Positions 46,115-55,456 of a stretch of DNA of 64,000 bases are shown piece by piece. The stretch comes from an uncultured Acidobacteriota bacterium (lineage in GTDB: Bacteria > Acidobacteriota > Blastocatellia > RBC074). Made by a program: the position numbers and the translations under genes. Positions within the stretch are counted from its first letter, which is position 1. The number at the start of each line of letters is the position of its first letter. The stretch lies in the NCBI GenBank assembly GCA_902825875.1, contig CADECP010000006.1, positions 6,671-70,670 of the forward strand. Reading direction: 5' to 3'. Below the pieces are notes generated by a model, which did not search any database, had not been told where the DNA came from, and saw only the letters and a program-made list of their open reading frames with translations.

Positions 46115-47779
46115 ATGCGACGCAAGGTGTTTTTATTGACGATAGTCCTGACCGCCGGAGTGTTCGGCTTGTTGACAGCGAACCTTTCCACGGCGGCCAG
46201 CAACGACAAGGCGGCGACTGAGATGGTGAATCCCGCCAAATTGCAAGGTCCGGTGACAGTGACCATCACTCCGGTTTCCCCCTCTCAAGCGCAGATGGAT
46301 GCCGTTGTCAGCGCAGTCAAAAAGCATTCGGCTGTCACTGCTTTTTTGAACGGAACTCAGCATCGGTTGATTTCAGTTGAATACCCTGAAGGTCTGCGTT
46401 TGTCCGCCAACCAGCAAAGATTTCGCGCCACGTTTTACGATTACACCAACAACCGGTCTGTCGTGGTGGATAGCTCCCTCAACGACACGCGGCAAGCGAC
46501 GGCAGCGCTTGGCCAGGTTCAACCGCTTCCGAGCAATGACGAATTCGACGTTGCCGCCCAGATTGTCAGAAACAATAAGGATTTTTCCGACCTGTTTGCT
46601 GGCGGCGCGACGGTGTATCGAACGATGCCGCCGTTGATGTCCGAAAGCGCGTCCGCCGAACGCACCTTGACAGTGGGCATTGAAGCTCCGGGAACAACCA
46701 CGCCGAATCAGATTGTTGCCGTGAATATGATTCGCGGAACGGTGACGACTTTTATCAACAATGCTCCGCCGACTGCGCGAGCGGTCGCCATGGCTTGCGG
46801 GCTTCCCGGAGCCGGGCAGGGAACCACTTCGCGCGGAACCTCCGGGCAGTTCAATCTGACCATCAGCGCGGGCGGTTCGCCAATCTGGCAAATGCTGGTC
46901 ATTCGTCCGTCGGCTTCGTCGGGAACTCGCGGTTCAGGCGTTGAACTGCGCGATGTTACTTATCTGGGCAAAACGATTTTGAAACGCGCTCATCTGCCGA
47001 TTCTAAATGTGCTTTACGACAACGGAGCTTGCGGCCCTTACCGCGACTGGCAATGGCAGGAAGGATCGTTTATCGCCAACGGAACCGATGTCGCTCCGGG
47101 CATTCGCCAATGCACAGCGCCGCCGCAAACCTTCCTGGAAAGCCAGGTTGATACCGGCAATTTCCGCGGAGTCGCCGTTTACCAGGACCCCGGAAACAAC
47201 GAAGTCGCCATCGTCAGCGAAATGGAAGCCGGTTGGTATCGGTACGTCAGCCGCTGGGAGTTTTCGCCAGCGGGAGTGATCCGCGCGCGATTCGGATTCG
47301 ACGGCGTCAACAATTCCTGCGTCTGCAACGCGCATTTTCACCACGCATACTTTCGGCTGGATTTTGACCTCAACGGAACCGGACGAAATCGCTTTACCGA
47401 ATACGACACCCGCTCGTTTTTCACGCCTCTGCTGACCGAAACGAAACGCTTTCGAGATTACATTCGCGGCAGATATTGGACTGTGGAAAATTTGCTGAGC
47501 AATGAATTGGTTACAGTTCGTCCCGGAGCGAACGACGGCATCGCGGACACTTATGCCAGAGGCGATGCGTGGTTTTTGCGGTATCGCAGCACAGAATTGG
47601 ATGACGGACGTAACTCGACCGGTTCGAACACCGAAGCCAACCTGGATGCTTTCGTAAATGGCGAATCCATTGACGAACAAGACGTGGTGATGTGGTACAC
47701 GGGGCATTTTTATCACGTGTATGCCGGCGGAGAGACAGGCCATTTGGTCGGCCCGGACATCATCGTCAATCGTTGGTAA
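46115..47779 (+). CDS. Copper amine oxidase-like secreted protein with variant cofactor motif
   Basis: A 554-residue exported protein (signal about 1-28) resembling the N-terminal and catalytic domains of copper amine oxidases, which oxidise primary amines using copper and topaquinone. The catalytic-Asp region VLYDNGACGPY (D302), Tyr in GWYRYV (Y375) aligned with the Asn-Tyr-Asp/Glu cofactor site, and CNAHFHHAYFRLDFD (H407, H409) with FYHV (H534) as copper ligands are visible. The canonical NYD/E becomes WYR, so topaquinone may not form; activity is uncertain. The start is ATG 46115 with AAGGAG six bases upstream. Confidence 0.72.
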   Translation: MRRKVFLLTIVLTAGVFGLLTANLSTAASNDKAATEMVNPAKLQGPVTVTITPVSPSQAQMDAVVSAVKKHSAVTAFLNGTQHRLISVEYPEGLRLSANQQRFRATFYDYTNNRSVVVDSSLNDTRQATAALGQVQPLPSNDEFDVAAQIVRNNKDFSDLFAGGATVYRTMPPLMSESASAERTLTVGIEAPGTTTPNQIVAVNMIRGTVTTFINNAPPTARAVAMACGLPGAGQGTTSRGTSGQFNLTISAGGSPIWQMLVIRPSASSGTRGSGVELRDVTYLGKTILKRAHLPILNVLYDNGACGPYRDWQWQEGSFIANGTDVAPGIRQCTAPPQTFLESQVDTGNFRGVAVYQDPGNNEVAIVSEMEAGWYRYVSRWEFSPAGVIRARFGFDGVNNSCVCNAHFHHAYFRLDFDLNGTGRNRFTEYDTRSFFTPLLTETKRFRDYIRGRYWTVENLLSNELVTVRPGANDGIADTYARGDAWFLRYRSTELDDGRNSTGSNTEANLDAFVNGESIDEQDVVMWYTGHFYHVYAGGETGHLVGPDIIVNRW

Positions 47780-47795
47780 TTTGAATGGCAACTTG

Positions 47796-47832
47796 AAACA
47801 CAAAGAGCGGCAATGGGCCGCTCTTTGTGTTT
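47796..47832. terminator. Bidirectional terminator between convergent genes
   Basis: A perfect 16-bp stem, AAACACAAAGAGCGGC (47796-47811) and its complement (47817-47832), loop AATGG. It ends on the stop codon of the transglycosylase (47832) and lies 17 bp past the amine-oxidase-like stop. Confidence 0.88.
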
Positions 47833-50159
47833 CAGCGGTAGATGCGCTGATACGCCAGATAATGATTCGTCACTTTGAAGACGTAATCTTTGGTCTGGCT
47901 TTTCAATACCTCGACGACAAACCGGTCAGTGTCATTGCTGCCAGCACGAGCAATCCAGCGGCGAACGGAATCTTCGCTGCCGTTGTACGCTGCCGCGGCG
48001 GCCTGCGGGGTTTTGAATTCGTCGAAGAGGTTTTTCAGGTATTGCGAACCGAACAAGACGGCGGTGTCGGCGTTGTACAAATCGTTCTGCTCGAAATCGC
48101 GCAGCCGCAATTGCGCCGCAATCAGCGACGAGGTTGACGATATGAATTGCATCAATCCGCGAGCCGCCGCGTAACTTTTGACGCGCGGGTTGTAGCTGCT
48201 TTCCTGTCGCGCAATCGAAAGCACGAATCGCGGATCAATGCCGCGCGGCGCAGCGTGCCGAGCCAGCGAATCTCGAAACGGCATGGGGAAGATGACTTCG
48301 GCAGTTTCGCGCGGCAACAATTCCAGCCGGTAATCTTCGGGCAGGGAATTCAAAATCGGATCGCCGTAATCGAAACTCCGTTTGGCGCATTCGCCGCGCG
48401 AACAGTAAAAGGCAATCGTCGCGCGGCTTGCTCCCGTTTCGGCCAGTTCCGAAGCGCCTTCGTCAAACAATCCCAGAAAAAGCAATTCGTTGGCAATTGT
48501 CTGATGGCTGGTTCCGAAGGCGGCAGCTTCGCCGTTGCCGAGCGGTGCGCTTCGCCCAGATGGCGTATAGGCAATCGTTGCCACTTGATGCCCGCGCAGT
48601 TTGGAGTATGCGCTTTTCAAAATCTGAAACAGTTCCGCGCGCGTAGGTTGATCGCTTGTCAGCCGCAAGGCTTGAGTCGCTGCGATCTTGGCGGCTGTCG
48701 CGTTTGCTTGAGCGTTTGCCGAGCGCGCGTAGCCCAAAAACTTTTCTCGCTGAGTGGCGACCAATTCCCGCGCGCGAGCATTCGCCGCCAACATCTGCAA
48801 TCGCTCACTGGCTCGCCAGCCGTAATATCCTGCAGCTCCGGCGCGAACTTCCGGCATCGCCAGATATTCGCTGATGGCTTCGTCAAACCGTCCGAGTTTT
48901 TCCAGGCAATACGTCCGCATAAAAGTGACTTCGGGTAAATTGGTCGTCGCCGTCTGGCCGCGCACATTCAGCCGAGCGGATTTCATCGCGGTAAATTCGA
49001 CAAAGGCCGACTGAAAGTTTCCCTGCGACATGCGAATCAATGCGCGTTTGAACTGCGCTGTGACGACGGCAAACGGATCGCTGAGAGCCATCGCCCGCGT
49101 CACCCAATTCAAAGCTTCGTCGTTGCGTCCGGCGGTTCGCAGCGTGTCAATCGCGTTCATGTGCGCGTAAACGACATATTCGCTTTTCGGGTAAGCGCGG
49201 ATGAATTCTTCATACCGAGCAATGGCTCCGTCAGTGTTGCCCAAGTATTGGCGACAATGGCCGACGTAATAAAAACCAAGCTCGCCGTCGGGCGTGGAGG
49301 GAAATTCCTTGCCGACCTGTTCGTACCACTTGGCGGCGTCGGCAAAATTGTCTTCCAGGAAAAAGCCTCGCCCGATGTTGAACAAGGCTTCGGAACGTTT
49401 GGTGCTGTTGGGAAAACGTCCGACCACGGCCAGCCAGTGTTTGCGGGCTTCGCTGAAATGACGATTGAACTGATAAATCCGCGCGCGCCGCAGGTGCGTT
49501 TCTTCACTGAGCAAGGCATTGGCTGCGTCATCCAGTTTGTCCAAACCTGTAATCGCGCGAAGCGAAATGTCGTCTTGAGACGTGCCAATAAGGGCTGATT
49601 CAAAAGTCGCCCGCGCTGCGTCGGTTTGCCGGGCGGCGGCCTGAGCTTCGCCGATCATGGCCAGATGCTCGCGCCTGACAGTCATCGAACTTCGCAACAA
49701 ATTGACGACGGCTTGATATTGACCCGACTTGAAATAACTTTCGGCCAGTCGCGTCACCGCACGCTCTCGCCACAAATGATCGGCAAATTGCCCGATCATC
49801 AGTTTCAACAACCGCTGTTCTTCTCTTGGATTGTTTGACTGACGCGCGATTTCGGCTTGATGCCACAGCCCATAACCAGCCAACGGCGAATTCCGGGCGA
49901 CGACGGATCTCAGATATTGATTGGCTTCGACCAAGCCGGAATCGCGTCGCATCAACAAGCGAGCCAGCAAATAATCGTAATTGTTTTTGGCAAAGACTTC
50001 GGGCGAAGCCGCCATCATCTGGCGCAGCAAGCTTTCCGCCGCCCGCGCGTCATCCCGATCAATCGCGGCACGAAGCTGTTGATGTTGCGGAAGTTTGATT
50101 TGTGCTTGAGAGTTGCCAAAAAACAACAGCGAGATAAAGATGACACTAAGCTTTCGCAT
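47832..50159 (-). CDS. slt: Soluble lytic murein transglycosylase (Slt70-like)
   Basis: A 775-residue periplasmic enzyme with a signal peptide, a long helical superstructure of tetratricopeptide-like repeats (about 30-560) and a C-terminal SLT domain: IARQESSYNPRVKSYAAARG (catalytic Glu), then GLMQF and AYNGSEDSVRRW. It cleaves peptidoglycan glycan strands. Length is a little above E. coli Slt (about 645). The start follows the brnA stop by 37 bases, so the gene may be cotranscribed with the TA pair. A hairpin terminator overlaps its stop. Confidence 0.93.
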   Translation of the reverse strand: MRKLSVIFISLLFFGNSQAQIKLPQHQQLRAAIDRDDARAAESLLRQMMAASPEVFAKNNYDYLLARLLMRRDSGLVEANQYLRSVVARNSPLAGYGLWHQAEIARQSNNPREEQRLLKLMIGQFADHLWRERAVTRLAESYFKSGQYQAVVNLLRSSMTVRREHLAMIGEAQAAARQTDAARATFESALIGTSQDDISLRAITGLDKLDDAANALLSEETHLRRARIYQFNRHFSEARKHWLAVVGRFPNSTKRSEALFNIGRGFFLEDNFADAAKWYEQVGKEFPSTPDGELGFYYVGHCRQYLGNTDGAIARYEEFIRAYPKSEYVVYAHMNAIDTLRTAGRNDEALNWVTRAMALSDPFAVVTAQFKRALIRMSQGNFQSAFVEFTAMKSARLNVRGQTATTNLPEVTFMRTYCLEKLGRFDEAISEYLAMPEVRAGAAGYYGWRASERLQMLAANARARELVATQREKFLGYARSANAQANATAAKIAATQALRLTSDQPTRAELFQILKSAYSKLRGHQVATIAYTPSGRSAPLGNGEAAAFGTSHQTIANELLFLGLFDEGASELAETGASRATIAFYCSRGECAKRSFDYGDPILNSLPEDYRLELLPRETAEVIFPMPFRDSLARHAAPRGIDPRFVLSIARQESSYNPRVKSYAAARGLMQFISSTSSLIAAQLRLRDFEQNDLYNADTAVLFGSQYLKNLFDEFKTPQAAAAAYNGSEDSVRRWIARAGSNDTDRFVVEVLKSQTKDYVFKVTNHYLAYQRIYR

Positions 50160-50196
50160 AATTTACGGTGTGGCGGGGTATTTTGTGGGAGTGGCA

Positions 50197-50448
50197 TTAC
50201 GCCGCGGGCGCGACCTCACGTTGTCTCTGACTCAAACGCATCAAGGTACGTAAAGCCTGGTTGACAGCGTCGTCGTCAGGGAAAACTTCGGCAACGTCTG
50301 TATCCAAAGTCACTCGCGTCATTCGCACCAAGTCTTTATTCAAATGACCTGGTCCACGCTTAATGATTGGCATGTTGTCGAAATCATACTCAGACAACAT
50401 ATCGTCTTCTTCAGCCTCAACAGCTTCATTGATATTTTTCTTTTTCAT
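50197..50448 (-). CDS. brnA: BrnA-like antitoxin
   Basis: An 83-residue antitoxin of the BrnTA system, a DNA-binding repressor that neutralises BrnT. It begins MKKKNINEAVEAEEDDML, and the C-terminal half carries VTLDTDVAEVFPDDDAVNQALRTL, a segment typical of BrnA's ribbon-helix-helix. Start ATG 50448 overlaps the end of brnT (stop 50426) by 23 bases. Confidence 0.87.
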   Translation of the reverse strand: MKKKNINEAVEAEEDDMLSEYDFDNMPIIKRGPGHLNKDLVRMTRVTLDTDVAEVFPDDDAVNQALRTLMRLSQRQREVAPAA

Positions 50449-50707
50449 ATTTTCGCACCTCTTTCGGCGTAGCGCGTCGCGCACTAATAAGCCGAGTGAC
50501 AGGCCCACGCTCTGTGTAAGAAACAACCAGTAACCTAAACAGTTCAGACTCGCCTAGAATCACATACCGCATTTCACTGATCGAATGCAATGCGTCGGGA
50601 AAGGTCAGGAAAAACGGGTCGTCGAAAACGGTTTCCGCTTCTGTGAAAGAAATGCCGTGTTTCGCCAAGTTGAGAGCTGCCTTGTTTGAGTCCCATTCAA
50701 ATTTCAT
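50426..50707 (-). CDS. brnT: BrnT family ribonuclease toxin
   Basis: A 93-residue toxin of the BrnT family (RelE-like fold RNase). The start [21 protein letters not shown] is the family hallmark. Later comes RLISARRATPKEVRKYEKEK, also typical. Its ATG overlaps the stop of the VWA gene (ATGA), so translation is likely coupled to the preceding gene. brnA follows with a 23-base overlap. Confidence 0.92.
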   Translation of the reverse strand: MKFEWDSNKAALNLAKHGISFTEAETVFDDPFFLTFPDALHSISEMRYVILGESELFRLLVVSYTERGPVTRLISARRATPKEVRKYEKEKYQ

Positions 50708-52068
50708 TTCACTCGACTGGTTTTGCGTTTGATGAAATCCATCATCACGTATTCGCCCAGGCTCAGGCTGGTCGTGAAATACGCCTTGCCGTGAGCGATT
50801 TCGGTCATCTGTTTGACGAATTCAACCAGATAATAATCGTCCGTCAGCATGAACGTATTCACTATGATTCCTGACTTGCGGCAAGCGGCGACTTCGGCCA
50901 GCGTGGCCTCGGTAATCATCGGATCCAACCCCATCGAATTTTTGTACAACCGCCGACCGCCGTCGCCTTTCTTTTTCGGCGTGTGCGGATGGCGGCCAAA
51001 GTCTTCCTCAACAAACAGCGCCGAAGGTTTGCCGTCGGTAATCATGATGATCTGGCGCATGTCTTTGCGCTGCGCCATCAACAATCGCCGCGCCAATTTC
51101 AATCCTTCGCAGGTGTTGGTGTGATACGGGCCGACCTGCACGCTGGCCAGTTTGCCGAGCGGAACTTCTTCGGCGGAATCGTGAAACAAGACCAGCTTCA
51201 ACGAATCGCCGGGATATTGCGTGCGGATCAAATGTGAAAGGGCCAGAGTCACGCGCTTGGCCGGAGTAAAGCGGTCTTCGCCGTACAAAATCATCGAATG
51301 CGAACAATCCAGCATCAGCACAGTCGCGCACGACGATTGATACTCCGATTGCCGCACCATCAAATCTTTGTATTCCAGGTTGAGCGGCACGCCTAAACCT
51401 TCGCGGCCAATGGCATTCATCAACGTCGCCGTCACGTCCAGGTTCATCGAATCGCCAAACTCGTACGGCTTTGACGATTCGTAAGCTTCGACGCCGGTCG
51501 AAAGGTATTTCGTATCGTGCCGGCCAAGCGCGGATTTGCCGACGCCGGACATCAGATTCTTCAGCGTCTTGTAGCCCAAGAAATCTATTCCTTTGTCTGT
51601 GACTTCAAATTTGATGTTCGGCTTTTTGAATTCGTCGGTTTGGCCAGGGGCGGTTTGCTGTGGAGCGCGTCCTTCTCCATCGCTGAATAAACTGTCAATC
51701 GCTTCCTGATCGCCTTGCGCGGCCAAATAACCTTCTTGAATCAATCGCTGAATCAACCGATCAATCAGTTCGTCCAGGCGATGATCGCGCGCGTTGCCGT
51801 CTTCGTCGAAAAGTTGTTTGTACTGTTCTTCGTCGAGCAATCCGGAATCGCGCAGAGCTTGTTTGATCGCGCGCCGCAACTGTTCCAGCGCGTCTTCGGG
51901 ATCGAAGTCGTTGAAGTCATTGTCGTCCCAACCTCGTTGCCAGCGATTGCGGAACTGATCCTCAAACCCGCTTTGCAACAAATGATCGGCCAGCGCCGCC
52001 ATCAATTCTTCCAAACTGATGTCGTCCCAATTGTCGCCTGTCCATTTTGAATATTTGGTGAAACGCAT
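50704..52068 (-). CDS. VWA-domain protein, partner of an AAA ATPase
   Basis: A 454-residue cytosolic protein with a metal-ion-dependent adhesion-type von Willebrand A domain in its C-terminal half: [10 protein letters not shown] gives the DxSxS motif, with later TDG-type and Ser/Thr positions ([11 protein letters not shown]). The N-terminal half is acidic and Gln/Arg-rich. Such proteins pair with MoxR/ChlI-type ATPases; here the AAA gene is transcribed upstream on the same strand, with Mrr and a RAYT between. Start ATG 52068 with AGAAAGG upstream; a longer frame to 52260 overlaps repeats. Its stop codon overlaps the brnT start. Activity unknown. Confidence 0.9.
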   Translation of the reverse strand: MRFTKYSKWTGDNWDDISLEELMAALADHLLQSGFEDQFRNRWQRGWDDNDFNDFDPEDALEQLRRAIKQALRDSGLLDEEQYKQLFDEDGNARDHRLDELIDRLIQRLIQEGYLAAQGDQEAIDSLFSDGEGRAPQQTAPGQTDEFKKPNIKFEVTDKGIDFLGYKTLKNLMSGVGKSALGRHDTKYLSTGVEAYESSKPYEFGDSMNLDVTATLMNAIGREGLGVPLNLEYKDLMVRQSEYQSSCATVLMLDCSHSMILYGEDRFTPAKRVTLALSHLIRTQYPGDSLKLVLFHDSAEEVPLGKLASVQVGPYHTNTCEGLKLARRLLMAQRKDMRQIIMITDGKPSALFVEEDFGRHPHTPKKKGDGGRRLYKNSMGLDPMITEATLAEVAACRKSGIIVNTFMLTDDYYLVEFVKQMTEIAHGKAYFTTSLSLGEYVMMDFIKRKTSRVK

Positions 52069-52130
52069 GTGGTTTGCCTTTCTCCACTCCAACGCACTTT
52101 CCTTTTTCGCACCGGAGTATTTAGCTTTTT

Positions 52131-52212
52131 CGTCCCGTAGGGACAACCTGAAAATAGCCCAGCGATTCATCGCTGGGAACAATCGCAATCCACAAACCAG
52201 TCCCGTAGGGAC
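52131..52212. repeat. REP-like palindromes downstream of the RAYT gene
   Basis: Three hairpins in order: GTCCCGTAGGGAC (52132-52144), CCCAGCGA-TTCA-TCGCTGGG (52159-52178) and GTCCCGTAGGGAC (52200-52212), with GAAAATAG before the middle one. They mirror the three hairpins on the other side of the transposase. Confidence 0.85.
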
Positions 52213-52234
52213 GGTTGAAAAATCTGCCGACCAT

Positions 52235-52687
52235 TCAATCCCAAATGTACTGTTCGTCATATTGGATGTTGTGCTTTTTCAAGAAGCTGATGAACTCTGT
52301 TTTGAAATCACGCTTAGCGTGATGCTCAGCCTGCTTTTCTATGTAGTTGACGGTTCGGTCAACATCTGCGATGCCAATGCTGAAAGCGCCATATCCTTCC
52401 TGCCAGGAAAACAGCTTATATTCCGGGAAAGTGTCGTGAATCCATTTTGATGATCCGCCTTTGATCAACTGCATGGCTTTTGAAATCGAAAGCGTCGTCG
52501 GCAGCGACAGCAAAATATGAACATGGTCTTCGACACCGCCGACCGAAAGAGCGACCATCTTGTTTTCGCGCGCGATTCCGCCAAGGTAAGGCCACAAACG
52601 TACCTGCAATTCCAGGGGGATTAAGGCGCGGCGTTCTTTGGTGCTGAAAACGCAATGTATAAGCTGGCTGTTAAAAGTATGTGACAT
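52235..52687 (-). mobile_element. REP-associated tyrosine transposase (RAYT, Y1/IS200-like)
   Basis: A 150-residue HUH-superfamily protein with the HxH metal motif in GGVEDHVHILLSLP (H55, H57) and the catalytic Tyr in RTVNYIEKQ (Y115). The start MSHTFNSQLIHCVFSTKERR is typical of Y1 transposases. RAYTs act on REP-like hairpins, and such hairpins lie on both sides here. The frame is intact from ATG 52687 (GGAGA upstream). It has landed between the mrr-like gene and the VWA gene, in the same orientation as both. Confidence 0.93.
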
Positions 52688-52716
52688 TGCGAATCTCCAT
52701 TCTTCAGAATTTTCAG

Positions 52717-52799
52717 CCGTCCCTACTGGACTGGCTAGTCGTTCCCATCCTTCCCGGCAGTGAACTGCCGGGCTATTTTCATTTGTCCCTGCCGGGACA
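52717..52799. repeat. REP-like palindromes upstream of the RAYT gene
   Basis: Hairpins in the same order as on the other side: GTCCC-TACT-GGAC (52719-52731), CCCGGCAG-TGAA-CTGCCGGG (52753-52772), GTCCC-TGCC-GGGAC (52786-52799), with ATTTTCA after the middle one. Confidence 0.85.
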
Positions 52800-52812
52800 G
52801 GTTTAGAATGCC

Positions 52813-53736
52813 CTACTCTTCCTCAAAATAGTCAGAATCTATCTTTTTGATTTCGTAAACGCGATTTGTTGAAACGCCGACGTCGAGGTCAATCATAAGT
52901 TTGGCCAGTTGAAAGCCATTGATGAGGATTACTTTGGTGTCAATCCGCTTCACAAAGTCTTCGGCGTCTTTGGTGAACGTTGAAGTTGTGATGAAGACCC
53001 CTTTTCGCGCTCTATGTGGCTGCAACGCACCTACAAATTTCTGGATGTCTGGACGACCTACAGGAGCATCAGTCCATTTCTTTGCCTGAATATAAATTTG
53101 ATCGAAGCCAAGCCGATCTTCTTTGATTACACCATCAATTCCTTCGTCATGGCTTTTTCCAACAGCCCTACCAGCATCTTCTAATGTCCCGCCGTATCCC
53201 ATCTTCACCAGTACATCTACAACCAAACGTTCAAAAAACTCTGGAGAAGAAGATTTCATCTTTTCCAAAAGCTGCAGTTCAAGGTCATTTCTTAATCGCT
53301 GAAAGGCGGTGTCTAAAGCTTCATCTGGTGCAAGCAATTCTTCTGATAATGGCTCAACAATCTGAATCGCTTTTTCTGGCTCTTCATCTTTTTTGGGGGA
53401 TTGAAATTCAACAAATTCCGGGAATTGCTTGAGAAAGCCGACATTGATTTTTTCTGGTTCTTTTTCAAGAACAGAAATTCCACGGTCAGTGATCCGTAAC
53501 CGACCTCGACCAGTCAAACTTAAGAGGTGAGCCTTATGCAGGTAAGTCTTTGCCCAGCCGACACGGCTGCCAATAGTGGTGCTAACTCCGCTTGGCAAAA
53601 GTTGGCGCCGTTCTTCTTCAGTCAACCCAAATTGATCTGAAAGTTGCTGGACAACATCACGAAGCAAATGTTCTTTGCCGTCACTTAAAATTCGCAAAAC
53701 AGGGAGCATCAGAGTTTGATAATCGGGAATTGCCAT
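52813..53736 (-). CDS. mrr: Mrr-family restriction endonuclease
   Basis: A 307-residue protein matching the size of E. coli Mrr (about 304). The N-terminal winged-helix domain (about 5-95, PDYQTLMLPVLRILSDG) is followed by the Mrr catalytic domain with DEGIDGVIKED (D201), IYIQAKKW (Q217, K219) and EFFERLVVDVLVKMGY (E169), the PD-(D/E)xK-type core. Mrr cuts methylated DNA, or responds to pressure or foreign methylation. Its ATG lies three bases past the AAA ATPase stop, with GGAGGG inside that gene, so the two are coupled. The RAYT follows downstream on the same strand. Confidence 0.92.
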   Translation of the reverse strand: MAIPDYQTLMLPVLRILSDGKEHLLRDVVQQLSDQFGLTEEERRQLLPSGVSTTIGSRVGWAKTYLHKAHLLSLTGRGRLRITDRGISVLEKEPEKINVGFLKQFPEFVEFQSPKKDEEPEKAIQIVEPLSEELLAPDEALDTAFQRLRNDLELQLLEKMKSSSPEFFERLVVDVLVKMGYGGTLEDAGRAVGKSHDEGIDGVIKEDRLGFDQIYIQAKKWTDAPVGRPDIQKFVGALQPHRARKGVFITTSTFTKDAEDFVKRIDTKVILINGFQLAKLMIDLDVGVSTNRVYEIKKIDSDYFEEE

Positions 53737-53739
53737 AAT

Positions 53740-55209
53740 TCAATTTACCCTCCCACTGCTCCAATCGTCGAAGGTTTGGCGGCGGTTCGGTTTTTCCGGT
53801 GTCGCCTGGTTGTAACTGGTTTTGCCTTTTTCTTCGTTGCGGGCGAGTTTCTTTTGCGAATGCAGACCTTCCAGAATCAATTCGCAGGCGGCAATCAACG
53901 CTCCGCCGGATTCGATTTCGACTTTGCCGCTGCGCGCGGCTTCGATCAGGCCTTTGACTTTGCGGAGTTGGTTCAAGGCTTCTTCTTCGGTCATCACGTC
54001 GCTCAAGGCCAGAGATTTGCCGTGATTGAAATGATCCATCACCTGCCGGAAATCTATTCCGCTGTAATGTTCTGCGAAAACTTCGCCGCAAGCTCGGCGA
54101 ATCAAATCACGCGCGATGCGGTCGGCTCCGACCTGTTCGCCTTCGTATTCCAGTTCCAGCTTGCCGGTGATTGAGGGAAGCGCCGCGTACACATCGCTGA
54201 TTCGCAGCACGGCCAGCAATTCGCCGTTTTGCAACGCGCGACGTTCGGCGTTCGACACGACGGTTTCCATCACTGAAATTGGCAATCGCTGGCTGACGCC
54301 CGAACGGCTGTCAATGCGTTTGTCGTTGCGGGCGACAAAGGCGATTTGTTCGACGACTTCAAAAATCAGGTCGGGAACTTCCAAATTCAGTTCGTCGCTT
54401 TCGCGTTCCGTCCAGGCTTCCTGTTTGGTGATGGAAATTCCCAGTTCGACTGAGGCCGGGTAATGCGTCTGGATTTCGGCTCCGATGCGGTCTTTCAGCG
54501 GCGTGATAATTTTGCCGCGTGCGGTGTAATCTTCGGGGTTGGCGGAAAAGACCAGCATGACATCCAGCGGCAACCGAATCGGATAGCCTTTGATCTGCAC
54601 GTCGCCTTCCTGAAGGATGTTGAACAAACCGACCTGAATCTTACCGGCCAGATCGGGCAGTTCGTTGATGGCGAAAATGCCTCGATTGGCGCGCGGCAAC
54701 AATCCGTAATGAATCGTCAATTCGTCGGAAAGCAGATGGCCTCCGCGAGCGGCTTTGATAGGGTCAACGTCGCCGATGATGTCCGCGATGGTTACATCGG
54801 GCGTCGCCAGTTTTTCCACGTAACGCGCATCGCGGCTGACCCAGGTGATTGGCGCGTCGTCGCCTTTTTCCGCCAGCAACTGTTTTCCGTAAGCACTAAG
54901 CGGTTCAAACGGATCGTCGTTGATTTCCGAACCGGCCAGCGCGGGAATTTCTTCATCAAGCAGGCTGGTCAGTTCGCGCAAGATTCGGCTTTTGGCCTGT
55001 CCTCGCAAACCCAGCAGGATCACGTTTTGTCGCGCCAGCAGCGCATTGACCAATTGCGGAATAACCGTATCTTCGTAGCCAATGACGCCGGGAAACAGCG
55101 TTTCGCTAAGTTGCAGGCGTTTCATCAGGTTGTGACGGATTTCGGTTTTAACCGACCGGCTGCGATACCCGGAGGCTTTCAACTGGCCTAAAGTTTGCGG
55201 TTTGGGCAT
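53740..55209 (-). CDS. MoxR/ChlI-like AAA+ ATPase
   Basis: A 489-residue AAA+ protein like magnesium-chelatase ChlI or MoxR: Walker [10 protein letters not shown] (about 67-75), Walker B region [13 protein letters not shown] and a sensor segment [24 protein letters not shown]. Such ATPases act with VWA-domain partners to remodel proteins. Here a VWA gene lies downstream on the same strand, after Mrr and a transposase. Start ATG 55209; the longer frame to 55311 is not supported by a ribosome site. GAGG lies about 13 bases upstream. Function beyond chaperone-like ATPase is unknown. Confidence 0.92.
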   Translation of the reverse strand: MPKPQTLGQLKASGYRSRSVKTEIRHNLMKRLQLSETLFPGVIGYEDTVIPQLVNALLARQNVILLGLRGQAKSRILRELTSLLDEEIPALAGSEINDDPFEPLSAYGKQLLAEKGDDAPITWVSRDARYVEKLATPDVTIADIIGDVDPIKAARGGHLLSDELTIHYGLLPRANRGIFAINELPDLAGKIQVGLFNILQEGDVQIKGYPIRLPLDVMLVFSANPEDYTARGKIITPLKDRIGAEIQTHYPASVELGISITKQEAWTERESDELNLEVPDLIFEVVEQIAFVARNDKRIDSRSGVSQRLPISVMETVVSNAERRALQNGELLAVLRISDVYAALPSITGKLELEYEGEQVGADRIARDLIRRACGEVFAEHYSGIDFRQVMDHFNHGKSLALSDVMTEEEALNQLRKVKGLIEAARSGKVEIESGGALIAACELILEGLHSQKKLARNEEKGKTSYNQATPEKPNRRQTFDDWSSGRVN

Positions 55210-55401
55210 TGGAACGACGACCTCGCTTAAGTGAAGTTGATTGAATTGGTGACGATTGGTTTTTAGGAGCAACGGCAATTCGATCTTAGTCGCCGATTGT
55301 TGAAGTCGCAAGCAATGGTGATGTCAGTCGCTCGCGCGGCAGCAAGGGCTTGAGCATTCATCATCTAAGCACTCTTTGGCGGTCGTGCTACTGACGTAAA
55401 G

Positions 55402-55427
55402 AGGGCTGCCAATTGCGGCAGCCCTCG
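55402..55427 (-). terminator. Hairpin terminator after the glycine-zipper gene
   Basis: GAGGGCTGCC at 55402-55411 pairs with GGCAGCCCTC (55418-55427) in a 10-bp stem, 30 bp past the stop of the gene at 55457 on the minus strand. A short T stretch follows on that strand. Confidence 0.7.
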
Positions 55428-55456
55428 GTTTAACAAGCAAGCTTTCTGTTTGCGAC

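Noticed and set aside
52069..52260. Longer start for the VWA protein (64 extra codons)
   Set aside because: The extra sequence runs through the REP-like hairpins; ATG 52068 has a ribosome site.
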